Source of the DNA: Theocolax elegans
Taxonomy: Eukaryota; Arthropoda; Insecta; Hymenoptera; Cerocephalidae
Assembly: GCA_026168455.1 (NCBI GenBank)
Contig: CM047425.1
Span: 42,428,711 to 42,492,710, forward strand
DNA: 64,000 bases
Direction: 5' to 3'
Shown: positions 47,006 to 59,119 of the stretch, piece after piece
Layout: every line of letters starts with the position of its first letter
Numbering within the stretch: position 1 is the first letter of the stretch
Translations under genes and position numbers: made by a program
The notes under the pieces: generated by a model
Told to the model about the DNA's origin: nothing
Seen by the model: the letters and a program-made list of their open reading frames with translations, nothing else
The model's database searches: none

Positions 47006-47424
47006 TTATATCCAATGATTTCACCTTATAATCTATTATTTGATGTTAAATCACTAACATCTACCGAGATAACGTTTGGAGGTATTTCTACTACCACATC
47101 TTTGATTTTTTTTAAATCAATGTCATATTTGTTAAACATATTGTTGATTTCATCTTTATGTGATTCGATAATCTTATCTATATTATTAAGATCATGTTTT
47201 AGTCGCGATATAATGTGAACTAATCTTTCAATCTCTATTCTTAGCTTACATTATAATGTTTCAAGATTCAATGCTTCATTTGCTTCAGTAGGTGATGCGA
47301 CATTGCATAATCGCTTGTCATCTAAATCATATTGGCCATCGTTAGTCATTTTAAAACCTACACCAGGTGGACCTCGACTAACTGTACCTCGTTTAAGATT
47401 ACGTCCAAACACGTCAACACTCAT
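47006..47424 (-). pseudogene. Polinton GPPGVGF-containing protein, copy 2
   Basis: Duplicate of 44096-44514, with the same internal stop. Confidence 0.5.
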
Positions 47425-47450
47425 TTTTTAACTGATTGTGTAATTTATAT

Positions 47451-48360
47451 TCAGCTTAATATATAGCCAGCTTCATGCAGCTCCTCAATAATTGAATGAA
47501 TTTCGTTGATGTGACTAGGATTTCCAGCCCTCTCAGCTACTAACAATAGAAGTCAATCTACCAGCTCATTCGGAACATCCCAGTATACATAATACATTGT
47601 AGTATTACGTTGTGCAATTTTATATTGTGGTAAAGAACTGTAGTGTTGAAAAAAATTATTTTTTGCTAATGCACTTCTATATTTCTTTATAAATAATGGA
47701 GCTATTATATCATTGAATTTTTTACTTTTATGAGAGCGAAGAGGCTCATCAGCATTAAACTGTTTCTTGTGAGCATTCGTTGCTTCAAGTATTTGACGAT
47801 AATTCGACAAATCCTTTTTGCTAATATAACCTTGTTCAGGATTTTTCATAATCACCAACTCTAATAAGCCTTGGGTTTGTGGATACTTTACACCAACAAC
47901 GGTTATACTCTTCGCATCAAAAAATATGGGGTATTTCCAAGTACGTAAGTATTACCTTCTTTTCGCACTCCATAGATTTTATCCAAATTGTCTGTCTGTT
48001 TTCTTTGTAACATTATCAAATATTTATTAGTATTTTGTTCTTCATCTTCACTTCCAGCTGTTTCAAAAGTAGTTTCCAAATCTCGCACTTGAACGATGCT
48101 ATTTTTTGTTGATGTACTTCCATTCAGTGTATCTTCATCGTTAAAGACTTTAGTTGATTGGGAGTCATTCACACATTCAGAAGTAAAAAATGGAGAATAT
48201 TTATTAACTGTTTCAGTATTAGCAACAAGTTTTTGTAGTGGTTCAACACTCCGTTTAAAGGTTTCACCAATTGTTTTCTCAAAATAATCCTTCCCATATT
48301 TTAGAAAGTTATATTTTTGTTGTACAGCATTTCTGGCTTTAACAAGCTTTCGAAAAATCT
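47451..48360 (-). pseudogene. Polinton conserved C-terminal protein, copy 2
   Basis: Duplicate of 44541-45450, with the same frame change and the same truncation by the LINE fragment. Confidence 0.5.
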
Positions 48361-49487
48361 CGTCTCATTAATCATCTACCTTTCACTAATTTCGATCCGC
48401 TCCTCTTCACTCCCTTTAAATCTTCCCTACTGTCCTACCTCACTGAGCTTGACCGACAAGCCTGCGATTTGAGAATATCAATTGAAGGTATAGTGTGCCC
48501 TCCCTTGCCCGACTTAGAAAATAATATGTATTATTCTTATTTCTAGTCATTCTCTTGTATTATTTATTTTGTATTGCGTCGGCGTCTCCGTTTATTTTAT
48601 TTTATTTTATTTTATTTTAATGTAATTTCGAACAATCGCCAGTATTTAAACTGGACTTTATAAGCGCTTTGATTTTTTTGTTTTTATTTTATTGTTTTAT
48701 TTCACTGTTTTATTTTATTGTTATGTTAAATCCCTATCAGCACACAATGTCTTAAAAATGTTTAAATTACGTTGCGGCTAAAACCTTTAAACGTTAGAAT
48801 TTAATACTTGAAAAACGTTTGAAGTACGTTTAAATTTGGTTAAAATGTCCTCTTTAATTTTAGGAAAGTAATATTTTTTAACGTATTTCAAACGTATTTT
48901 TAACGTTGGATAAACAAAATTATTCGATGTATATTATTATGGAGCATGCGCAGTTGTTACTTATCAATTGTAGCTATGCGCAAATGCGATTTTTATATTT
49001 ATTTATAAATATAAATCATTTATATGTGCAAAAATGACAATTGCGCATAGCTACAATTGATAAGTAACAACTACGCATGCTCCATAATAATATACATCGG
49101 ATAATTTTGTTTATCCAACGTTAAAAATACGTTTGAAATACGTTAAAAAATATTATTTTCCTAAAATTAAAGAGGACATTTTAACCAAATTTAAACGTAG
49201 TTCAAACGTTTTTCAAGTATTAAATTCTAACGTTTAAAGGTTTTAGCCGCAACGTAATTTAAACGTTTTTAAGACATTGTGTGCTGATAGGAATGTTGTA
49301 TTTGCGAGTTAATTATTTATTTATTGTTATTTTGTTATTTTATTACTTTTATTTTTTTCTGCGACATATTCTTATTTGTATTTTTAACTACTTTTATTTA
49401 TATTTTATAATTTGTACCTGCGATTTGTTTCATCTAGTGTATACGGGGTTTCCCCAAATTACCCAATAAAGAGTTAATCAATCAATC
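48361..49487 (+). repeat. LINE 3'-end fragment, copy 2, split by a MITE
   Basis: 48361-48732 matches copy 1. After the MITE (48733-49291) the 3' part continues (49292-49487) and ends in ACCCAATAAAGAG followed by (AATC)n, consistent with a polyadenylation signal and a short-repeat tail of a non-LTR retrotransposon. Its family was not determined. Confidence 0.45.
48733..49291. mobile_element. 559-bp foldback MITE, complete
   Basis: The arms are about 260 bp each, reading inward from CCTATCAGCACACAATG at both ends, rich in AAACGTT/AACGTTT motifs, with the centre around TTTATAAATATAAA. The terminal motif AGCACACAAYG is shared with the foldback at 10378-11215. No ORF and no clear target duplication. 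Confidence 0.75.
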
Positions 49488-49700
49488 AATCTTTCATTCT
49501 TTGTCTCTATCTCTCATTTTCTCTCTCTCTGTCTCTCTCTCTCTCTCATTCTTTGTCTCTATCTCTCATTCTCTCTCTTTCTATCTCAATTTTACTATCT
49601 GCCTATCTGTCTCTCTATCTCTCCCTCTCACTGTCTCTCTCGCTCTGTCTCATTCACTCTCACGCCAAGATGATGTTTGTTGGACGGACGGACGGACATT
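49488..49700. repeat. Pyrimidine-rich low-complexity tract and (GGAC)n
   Basis: TCTC/CTCT-rich sequence with TCATTC interruptions at 49495-49660, then (GGAC)n at 49681-49697. Confidence 0.8.
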
Positions 49701-50073
49701 ATAATTTATCGTTTTTTCTTTAGTATTACTTAATAATTATAATAATAAATTTTTTGTCAGTAATATGAAGCATTAACTTATGTTACACATATTTATCATA
49801 AAATATATATATTTTAAGTATTTTTCGCAAGAATTGGGGAGTTTTTACAGAATAGCTCGAAAAGATAACTTTAATATAATGTAGATATGTATCTATGTGA
49901 TGGAGGAATGAGCGTGCGCGAATCATGTCAGCGTCTAATGCCATACCTAGTGTGAAACGTGCGTTACTCCTATCTCACTAGTGTGTATGGGTATATACAC
50001 TGTATGGTAGAAAGTAACGGGGGGGGGGGGTAACGTGTAGATGAGAGACACAATGCTCTCCTCACTACCCCCT
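49701..50073. other. Unassigned sequence
   Basis: No gene. A poly-G run of 14 at about 50017-50030 lies just before the dispersed repeat. Confidence 0.4.
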
Positions 50074-50285
50074 TCCATACAAAGGTATGATGGCTCTGGG
50101 AAGTCCCAGAACTAAACATAAAACTGGCGAGAAAGCAAGGGAAACCTTAAACTCTTAAACTCGTTGGCAATCGGACACGAATTCCGGTCAAGAAGCGCGT
50201 GCAAGCGCAGCGGTTGAGCTTACCCCCCCCCCCCACCCCTACTTTCCATACAAAGCTATGATGGCTCTGGGAAGTCCCAGAACCT
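50074..50285 (-). repeat. Dispersed repeat, inverted twin of the 10121-10365 copy
   Basis: It reads in reverse complement of the 10-kb copy: GGCTCTGGGAAGTCCCAGAA, CTGGCGAGAAAGCAAGG, CAAGCGCAGCGGTTGAGCTT, then a poly-C tract. Both ends carry GATGGCTCTGGGAAGTCCCA, so the module is bounded by direct copies here. Confidence 0.65.
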
Positions 50286-51359
50286 TCATAGACTACCTAC
50301 TATATAACAATTACAATAAATAGTTATGACAGATAAACCATTTCCCTATGTTCTCTTATTGATAATTTAGTATAAAAACCAAAAAAATCGGACATTGATA
50401 CGTTAACAATTAATTAAAACACCGTACAATAAACGGTTAAATCAGTATTCATTCAACAGTTTATTTCATTTTAAGCTGAGTGTATATAACTAAATATAAA
50501 ATAAAAGTTATTAATTTTATCTTTATCTTATAGAAACGGAGAACAATCCTGGATTATTATAACGAAGTTTCTAAAACCCATAATAAATGTCTTTTAAATG
50601 TATGTTGAATATTATTTATTTTTTCTACTTAACATTGATTATTTTTAATGGCCAAAATTTAACTTGTAAATATATAGGATCAAAAATAAACAAAGTTCAA
50701 ACAAAATTTTCAAAAATTTCAATCCTTCTTCATATTCCCTTAAAAACTTGTCAATATGTCGAAAAATTCCTTTAAAGACGTAAAAATTGTTCTCTGTTCT
50801 TTCACAATATTTTTGAAAAATTTTGAAAAAAAATATTTAAAAATTTTAAAAAATATTATAGGGTTTTCCACACAATTTAGAAAAATCTCTGAAATATCTT
50901 GTTCGATATAATATTTACATTTTTTAAAATATCTTCAGACCATCTAAAATGGTTTCTTTTTGAAATCTGTTTTTTCAAAGATGTTTTTAAGATTTTTTAA
51001 AATGTTTGAAGAATTAGACTTTGTAGTAAATATAAAATTTAGTTATCTATTGGACAAAAAAATTGTAAATTAATTTATATTTTTTGTACTTATTTTTTAA
51101 TAATAACTTTTATTTTAATAATAAATTATGGATTTTGTGTAAGAAGAAAAATTATTTTTCAAATTTTTCGCATACTAACTTTGTAAAACATTCATATATT
51201 TATTTTTTATATTACACAATGATTAATTAAAAATATCCAATTATCATTCGTAAAAAAATTTTTATCCCCTCTACTTTATTCCTCATAAAAAATATGAAAT
51301 TGAAAATACAGCATGATTCAACGTATTTATTTTAAATTTACAAATAGAATAAATCATCA
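50286..51359. other. AT-rich sequence, no gene recognised
   Basis: Only short, low-complexity ORFs occur here. Confidence 0.45.
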
Positions 51360-51689
51360 CTAAAATGCAACCGAGCGAACGTACGCGAGCGAGGCACCTG
51401 TTGCTAGTAAAAATATTAATTTCATCAATACCAGGGAAAGTTTGACATATTTAAAAGATAATATTGTACACTTCATCTCATCTAACCTAGAACTGTCAAC
51501 TTTAAACAACAAATTATTATTGGATCTAATTATTATAAACAAAGAAGATTTATTAAAATATAATCCCCAGCGATGTAATTGTAACACCCAACAGAAAACG
51601 CTACATTTTTATTTTAGTTATAACACGAACCGAAAACGACCATAAGTTACACCGCATAACTTAAAGACATATGCTTCCAGACCTTAGTA

Positions 51690-52480
51690 TATAAATTATA
51701 AGAAAAAAATATTAGATCTTTCAAGTGAACTGTTAGTTCTTAGAACTGCTCAAGTTAATGTTGGATACCTTAAGCAGTGTAAGCATAACACCGTAACACT
51801 TTGCCGCGGCGTATGTATAACGCCACTACCAGAACAAAGAAAAATCATACTAGAAGAATGTCACAACAGTCCGTTCGGAGGACATAGAGGCATCTTTAAA
51901 ACATACCGTAGACTTGGGTGGGGTCCGATTTGTCGAAAGCTCATTCAAAATGTGTGCATTGTTTCGAATTTTAAAAATTAGAAATGCATTTTTATTATTT
52001 GAAATGAAAGGAAATAAAAAGATCATTGTTTTGAAAATAATGCATTCTTCAGTTTTTATATATTTGTTCCGAATATTCAAACTTTATAGTGTAGAGAAAT
52101 AGCTTTTATAATATTTGTCTATTAACACCTAGATAACAGACAATAATCTTGAAAATGATTTATCTACTATTTGGAATTCGAAATTTTGCACCTAATACCA
52201 AATATCTGACGATTTTATTACTTTCGAAATAATGATCATTCTACTTTCTCGGTTCGAAATAACAAAAAAGTTATTCTAATTTTTAAATTTCAAAATATCT
52301 CGCACACATTTTGAATGAACCTTCGACAAATCGAGAAGTAGAAGATTACGTCAGGAAATGTCCGACATGCCAAGAACAAAAATTAACTATATATAATTAC
52401 CAAGTAGCGGCAAAAATCCCTCTGTAATTCACGAAATTCACTCAAAGTATCTCGACGATGCTCATGGAACTTCTTGCGTA
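51690..52480 (+). pseudogene. Gypsy-type integrase zinc-finger fragment split by a MITE
   Basis: On the plus strand a stretch at about 51790-51926 reads PEQRKIILEECHN followed by GGHRGIFKTYRR, the histidine half of an H2C2 integrase zinc finger. The cysteine half (VEDYVRKCPTCQEQ) is at about 52338-52380, after the MITE at 51927-52332. RT and the catalytic core are absent. It belongs to a different gypsy lineage (17.6/412-like) from the two elements upstream. Confidence 0.6.
51927..52332. mobile_element. 406-bp MITE inside the integrase fragment
   Basis: The ends GATTTGTCGAAAGCTCATTC (51927) and the complement of GATTTGTCGAAGGTTCATTC (ending 52332) form inverted repeats that extend about 45 bp with few mismatches. 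No coding capacity. It separates the His and Cys pairs of the zinc finger. The target duplication was not resolved. Confidence 0.6.
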
Positions 52481-52911
52481 ATACCGTGTTAAAATCACGG
52501 AACCGATGAGAAATTAATTCTTCTATTAATTTCAAAACTAGCAACAAATACCTCGGTCGCTAACGCTCCCTCGGTCGATTTAAACTTTTGATTTATTTTG
52601 TTGTATCAATATAAGTTATTATGAAAACATTTAAACTATATGAAGTTATAAAGTTATTAAATTTAATTTTTCATTTTCAAAGTTTAGATAAATATAATAT
52701 ATTAATACTAAGTAATAATAATCTTACTTATTTGTTAACATTTATTATTGTCTATTTTTTAATGTACATAATTACAATAATAATTGGATTTTATTATTCT
52801 TCAATTAAAACACTCTTTGATTTTATATTATTATTATTATTCTTATGGCGTTGTCCAACCTTATTTCCTATGTAATTATTATATGTGAAAAAATAAATAA
52901 AATTACAATTT

Positions 52912-55502
52912 ATGATACATGGTCCATGCGGTAACCAAAATACAAAATCTCCATGCATGGAAAATAATAAATGTACTAAAAATTTTCCTAAATCATTTAG
53001 AGATACAACAACTTTTCAAAAAACTGGATATCCGTTGTATAAAAGATCTAATAATGGAACAAAAATAGTATATAATGAATACAAAAATAAAAGAACTGCT
53101 GATAATAGATATGTAGTTCCTTACAATCCTTATTTATTATTAAAATTTAATTGTCATATAAATGTTGAAGTATGTTCTATTATTCAATGCATTAAATATT
53201 TATTTAAATACTGTTATAAAGGACATGATTGTGCTTTCGTAAAAATATCTAATAATAATATTGAAAAAACTAACGATGAGCTTACCGAAATAAGTGACTC
53301 AACAAATACAAATGAATACAATTACAATGAAATTAAACAATATTTAAATACAAGATATATTAGTCCTCCAGAAGCAATGTTTCGATTATTAGAATATCCA
53401 TTAAATGAATTATCTCATTTTATATACAGGTTAGCTGTACACAATGAAAATGAACAGAATATATATTTTAAAGAAGGTTATGAAGAAGAAGCAATTGATA
53501 AAAATATAGAAACTTTTTTAACTGCTTGGTTTCAATTAAATAAAGAAGACAGTGAAGCGCAAAAATACTTATATTCAGAAATACCACAATATTATACATT
53601 TGATGAAAAAAATAAAAAATGGAATATTAGAAAAAAATTTAATAAACCAATATTAAGTAGAATGTATTTAGTTAATCCTAAAGAACGAGAACGATACTTT
53701 TAAAGATTACTATTATTACATATTAGAGGTGCATACAGTTTTGAATATTTACGTACGGTTGACAATATTGTCCATCCAACTTTCTACGATGCTGCCAAAG
53801 CAAAACAACTTATAAGTGAAGATGAAGAATGGGATCGATGTTTAGAAGAAGCTTCAGCAACTAACCTTCCTAAAGCTTTATGTCAATTATTTGCGTTTAT
53901 TTGTATATTCCACAATCCAATAAATGCATCATTTTTATATCACAAATATAAAACGAACTTTTATCCTCCAAATGTTGAGCAATCGATAGGTGAAAATCAA
54001 TCATTAATAATTATAAATAATATTTTATTAAGTCATGGATTCAATATAACCGACTTTAAATTGCCATTAATTAATGATGAATGAGAATATCATACATATG
54101 ATAAAGATGAAATAAATAGTACAATTACAGATGCGCAAACTGAAATTGATTCATTAACTTCAAACCAACGAGATATTTTTGATATTGTAATTAACTTTTT
54201 GAATAATAAAACAAACAAAAATTGTTTTTTTATAGATGGACCTGGTGGATCTGGAAAAAGTTATTTACTTAATACTATAATTAAATATCTTAATTATAAC
54301 AAAATTTCCTGTTTAGCAGTAGCTTGGACAGGTATTGCCGCAAATTTATTAATTAATGGTAAAACAGTACACACAACTTTTAAATTACCTATAAATATTG
54401 ATGATTGCACTACAAGTAATATAAAAATAAATTCAAATTATGCAAATAAATTGAAAGAAGTAAAAGTAATAATTAGGGATGAAATTTCTATGACTTCAAA
54501 ATTTGCATTTGAATCAGTTGAACGTTTATTAAGAGACGTCGATAATAAACATAAAATTTTGGAGGTAAATTAATGTTACTTTCAGGAGATTTTCGACAAA
54601 CTTTACCAATTGTTCGACACGGTAATAGAACAGAAATTTTAGAAAATACTGTAAAATACAGTAAATTATGGACATCTTTTGAATACATTACTTTAAGTGA
54701 AAATTTACGAGTTATTAATGAAGATGATAGTGATAATTTGAAACAGTGGTTACTTGATGTAGGTAATGGAATTCATTTTAATAATTATGAAGAAGAAAAT
54801 GAATTAACTGAGATTCCTAAAAACATTATACTTAACTCTGATGACATAATCACGGAAATATTTGGAGATAAGATATCAATTGATGATCCAGGACTAAGTA
54901 GTAAAATAATTTTAGCAGCAACAAATAATGATGTATTAGATTTAAATAATAACATTTTAATGCGAATGGAAGGACCCTCATTTGAATATTTTAGTATTGA
55001 TACAGCTGAAGATGACAACAAAAATAATTTAAATACTACATTGCCAACTGAATTTTTAAATTCATTAACACCAAATGGACTTCCACCTCATAAATTAAAT
55101 TTAAAAATTGGTGCCATTATAATTCTTTTAAGAAATTTAAATTTAAATGAAGGACTATGCAATGGAACAAGATTAAAAATTACAAAATTAAAGAAATACA
55201 CAATCGAAGCGGAAATTTTTTCAGGAATTAATACAAATAAAAAGATATTAATACCCAGAATAACATTGTCACCATCAAAAGGGTAAATACCATTCAATAT
55301 GTCAAGAAAACAATTTCCTATAAGATTGGGATTCGCAATAACTATTAATAAGTCGCAAGGTCAATCATACAATAAAGTTGGAATATACTTACCTTTTCCA
55401 GTATTTAGCCATGGCCAATTATATGTAGCATTATCAAGAGTAAAATCAAAATCAAATTTAAAATTATATTTATCAAAAAAAAGAAACACGAAATTTTTTT
55501 AA
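52912..55502 (+). pseudogene. Helitron Rep/helicase protein remnant
   Basis: The frame is open from 52912, with stops at 53701-53703 and 54082-54084, a frame change at about 54560 and a stop at 55284-55286, ending at 55502. The first part (MIHGPCGN, CTKNFPKSF, YVVPYNPYLLLKFNCHINVE) is the region after the Rep nuclease in animal Helitron proteins. The second is a Pif1-type SF1B helicase: GPGGSGKSYLL (Walker A, about 54240), VAWTGIAANLL, IIRDEISM, LLSGDFRQTLPIV, and [16 protein letters not shown] with VALSRV (motifs V/VI, about 55350-55440). The HUH nuclease and zinc finger are missing upstream of 52912. No Helitron terminal TC or CTRR hairpin was found. Confidence 0.8.
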
Positions 55503-56150
55503 AAATTTAAATGGGAATTACCATGTTAATTTTTGTGAATTTTTTGTCATTCTCTAAATTGTCATAAATTTTTACAGAATTGGAGGCCATAAAAATGCTA
55601 CAGACCATTTGAAAGGTATTGCTCCAAGCTTTCTTTTAGACTTTTGAATGAAAAAATCAAAGGTGGCGCACTTGCACTTTTTTCAAGTTGAATATTGACA
55701 TGTAATTTATGTAACATTGACCTTGAGATTAGAAATTCTAACCCAGAAGAATAGATTCTAGATATAATTAGCAACGAATGTTACATATAATGTTCTATAG
55801 TAAAAGTTGATAGATTTTGATTTATATAGCGATAAACCCAGCTGGCGTTGAAAAAAATATGGAAAAATTCACTTTTTGAGGTTAGAATAACTTTTGAGCA
55901 AATAGATTCCAGTACCTAAAAATTTTTTTCTGTATTCTGAAAAACATTTGCAAAGTGTACCCAAAATTTGGTGCATTTTAAAATTTTGATTGGACCACTT
56001 CACGTGGAATACCCCATATATATATTGAATGTCTAGAAGCAAAATTTTTTTTAACACGCACGAATTTCGCGTTTTTGCGCCTTAAAAATAGGGCCTAAAG
56101 TATCCCTTTAGCAACCGGCGGGCGCAAAAGTACTTTAGCGCTGTCAAGAT
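55503..56150. other. Unassigned repeat-like sequence
   Basis: No coding signal. CACGTGGAATACCCCATATA at about 56001 looks like the end of a dispersed element, and a GC-rich string GCAACCGGCGGGCGC lies at 56111. Confidence 0.35.
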
Positions 56151-56237
56151 TTAACAAACAAGAAAGACTCATTATCTTATCTGCTCCCTAAATTTAGCGA
56201 TTTAGATATTTATTTAGATATTGGTGTGTGGATAATA

Positions 56238-56880
56238 TTAAGCTCCATAAAAAGTTTATGCAATTGAAATTACTGAAATCAAAATAGCAACGGCAAGTAT
56301 TTTATAGATATCAACAAAAATTTTTTATTTATTTATTAGAGTCTCACTTTTAGAAATTTTATTATTCATTATTAAATATTCCACGTTGAATTTGTGCCTC
56401 TAGACAGTACTTTATATAAAACACCTTCTACGAAGGTATCAACATTCGCGAGTATGGTTTCCAATCACACTTTCAAAAATGTTATCTAATAAAAAAATCT
56501 TTAATCATTACTCCCATCCTATTTCTACGAATATTTTGCTTAAACTCCATAAAAAGTTATTCTGCAATAGAAAGTACTGAAATCAAAGCGAAATAATTGA
56601 CAAGTAATTTTAATTAAATATTTATATATTTTTTGCGTTTTTGCTTAAACTCCATAAAGTTTCTGCAATAGAAAGTATTGAAATCAAAGCGGAATAATCG
56701 ACAAGTATTTTTTACGATACCATAGATTGTATTTTAATAAAAATTTATATATATTGCTTAAACTCCATAAAAAGTTTCTGCAATAGAAAGTTGAAATCAA
56801 AGCGGAATAATCGACAAGTATTTTTTATCATACCATGCATTGTATTTTTTTGAATTAAACTTTTATATATTTTGCTTAAA
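56238..56880. repeat. Tandem repeat with unit of about 114 bp
   Basis: Units begin CTTAAACTCCATAAAAAG and continue with CTGCAATAGAAAG, ATCAAAGCGGAATAATCGAC and an AT-rich tail, at about 56238, 56540, 56643 and 56757, with a partial unit at about 56872. The last unit merges into the left arm of the following inverted repeat. Confidence 0.7.
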
Positions 56881-57740
56881 CTCTATGAAAAGTTATTATT
56901 AATTTCCACAAAACTGATAAAAAGGAAACTTTTTTTTATTCTCTTCAAATAAACGATGTCTATCCTTTCCGTGCTTTACATCAGTAGATAAACAATTTTA
57001 TAGAATAATAATAATTTATTTGTGCAAAATTAATTTCTGCATAACTAATAAAAAGTAATTTCTCTCTTTTTTATGCTCTTTAAATAAAATAATTCTTGCA
57101 CCACCATTGATTAAGTATTTCAGTCGAGTTATTTTTGACCTACTAATATCCTCTTATAGCGATGGTATTTAGTAGGTTATCGTGTAAAATAATATGGTCA
57201 AATAAACCATTCTAATGTTTTACATCTAAAGTAAAATGTATTTCCTTTTTGGAATTGGACGTGTATATTCTTTTTTTTACCATAAAATTGTGATCAAGTA
57301 CTAGTGCTTCATTTTCACTGCAAAAGCAAATAAAAATTATAAGTCTTTGATATATATAAACATGCATATGCAATACGCTATTTTATTCAAATCAGACGTA
57401 TAATTCAAAAGTAAGATGGCAATATAACGCGTGGTGCAAGTATTATTTTATTTAAAGAGCATAAAAAAAGAGAGAAATTACTTTTTATTAGTTATGCAGA
57501 AATTAATTTTGCACAAATAAATTATTATTATTCTATAAAATTGTTTATCTACTGATGTAAAGCACGGAAAGGATAGACATCGTTTAATTGAAAAGAATAA
57601 AAAAAAGTTTCCTTTTTATCAGTTTTGTGGAAATTAATAATAACTTTTTATAGAGTTTAAGCAAAATATATAAAAGTTTAATTAAAAAAAATATAATGTA
57701 TGGTATGGTAAAAAATACTTGTCGATTATTCCGCTTTGAT
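56795..57740. repeat. Long inverted repeat, arms of about 310 bp
   Basis: 56795-57104 is matched in reverse complement by 57429-57740 with few mismatches. Landmarks are CGATGTCTATCCTTTCCGTG / CACGGAAAGGATAGACATCG and GCTCTTTAAATAAAATAAT. The loop (57105-57428) contains no gene. The outer end of each arm is a piece of the 114-bp tandem repeat. Confidence 0.8.
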
Positions 57741-58910
57741 ATTACAATACTTCTGACTTAATTGATGAGCAATTATATCTGGCAGTGATTAATGTTTGTT
57801 ATATACACGTATCTATTTTTATTTTATTATTCTTGCATATTCACATTTATATTTTTAGAAAATGCAAATTATGAAGATTGCTGCGAGATTGTATTTTGTA
57901 ATAGTAGAAGTGAGATTTATTAAGTTTTATTTTTGATTATACAGGGTGTTCTGAAATTCATTCCGTTAATTTCGCACACATATAAAGCACGAAATTCTAA
58001 GCAACTTTTCTATCTGACAAATTTCGATTTGAAGCTTATTTATTAAGTTATTGTTAGTTAAACATTATAAATTCGAGCCAATCAGAGCGCGCCAGTCGGC
58101 GATGGGCGGTGCAGAGAGACCGAAAGCGGTGCGTGGAGGGAGTGCCCGGAGAGGGGAAGCATATTGGTTGATTCATTTGTTATTCAACACGTTAATATGC
58201 GACAAAATTAAGAGAATCGGGAGAATAAAAAATGGCCGAAAAGGAAATATCAAGCCTTATTATTTATTTAATTAATTAATTGCTTTACGCATTTTAAATC
58301 AATTTATTATTTAATAAATTAATACCAAGGATATCTTAGAAACCACTTCATCGAATAAACTGACATTTTATCAATAATAATTTTAATCCAATTGAATGAA
58401 ACAGAATTTTGTAATTAAATTCGAAATGTTAATGTTAATTATTATATTAAAAAACTAATTATTTAGCTGTTTATTAAACAATTTTTTAATTTTTCTGAAT
58501 AACTTGACAAGTAAAATTTTTTTTACTATATTATAACACAGTCTATTTCATTTAAGTGGATTAAAAATGTTGAAAAGTTAGTGTTAAAATATTTGTCTAT
58601 TCGATGAAATTGTTCCTGGGATATCATATCTATTATGGAAAAAAAACTCAGGGTATAGAGTCTCTTATAATTAATTAAAATAGTACCCTAGTAGAAATCT
58701 GACAATGAATGTAACAATTTTAAGTCAGAAAATGGCCAATTATCATAAAATACCCAATAAATGCCCAATTAAGCGCAACATTAGAGTTTTTTTAACCTTA
58801 AATGTTACCTTTTTACTAGGGTTATGCTACATATAAATTGGCCAAAAAAATGAAATTAAAAGTTAATAATAAGTAAATTGGTTTAAAAAATTAAGAAGTG
58901 TTATTCTTTG
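57741..58910. other. Unassigned sequence with a GC-rich dispersed-repeat segment
   Basis: No gene. TACAGGGTGTTCTGAAATTC at 57941 and the GC-rich segment 58075-58160 (GAGCCAATCAGAGCGCGCC) look like pieces of a dispersed repeat. The rest is AT-rich. Confidence 0.4.
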
Positions 58911-59119
58911 TGAGGCTTGCGATGGCTCGGTTGGTAGGGCGTCGGGCTCGTAATCTGGAGGTCCCAGGTTCGATTCCCAGCCCCGGCCGATTGATACAAG
59001 CATCACCTTGGGAATGTATTTTCAAAGTGCTTTCTTAACAAACACATCGTATAACCTCCGTCGCTGATTAGCTCCAATTTGGGAGCATAAAAAGAGCGTC
59101 GTTAAAATAAAAAAAATAG
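58911..59119 (+). repeat. tRNA-Thr(CGT)-like SINE with 11-bp target duplication
   Basis: The head is tRNA-like: A box TGGCTCGGTTGGTAGGGC, an anticodon arm with loop CTCGTAA (anticodon CGT), and B box GGTTCGATTCC. About 100 bp of unrelated body and an A-rich tail follow. GTTATTCTTTG flanks it directly at 58900-58910 and 59120-59130. The clean duplication shows recent retrotransposition by LINE machinery. Confidence 0.85.

Larger units (their letters stand above)
43399..49219. repeat. Recent tandem duplication, 2.91-kb unit
   Basis: 43399-46309 and 46310-49219 are nearly identical; the only difference I saw is one missing T at about 46801. The unit covers most of the integrase, the two other minus-strand Polinton genes, a LINE 3' piece and most of a foldback MITE. 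The junction at 46309/46310 joins mid-MITE to mid-integrase, with TACA-type microhomology. Copy 2 has the complete MITE and copy 1 has the complete integrase, so the ancestral order is 43130 through to 49291 with one copy. Confidence 0.9.
51367..52580. repeat. Inverted repeat pair around a gypsy integrase fragment
   Basis: A sequence around CGAGCGAGGCACCTGTTGCTAG (51386-51408; 22 bases here spelled as CGAGCGAGG then CACCTGTTGCTAG) returns inverted at about 52534-52580 (ACTAGCAACAAATACCTCGG). The outer flanks are CGAGCGAACG-type clusters. This suggests a unit in which the retroelement fragment is enclosed, or two facing copies of a small repeat. Confidence 0.4.

Noticed and set aside
49488..49700. 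ORF at 49501-49704 encoding an S/L-rich peptide
   Set aside because: A direct translation of a pyrimidine microsatellite.
52621..52875. 84-codon hydrophobic ORF upstream of the Helitron protein
   Set aside because: Low-complexity AT-rich sequence encoding I/L/Y runs. It does not continue the Helitron frame and shows no Rep motifs.
56238..56880. CRISPR-like array
   Set aside because: Repeats are contiguous units of about 114 bp with no constant-length spacers, in eukaryotic DNA. It is an ordinary tandem repeat.
58051..58275. 74-codon ORF over a GC-rich segment
   Set aside because: It coincides with a segment that looks like a dispersed repeat (GAGCCAATCAGAGCGCGCC) and has no protein similarity.
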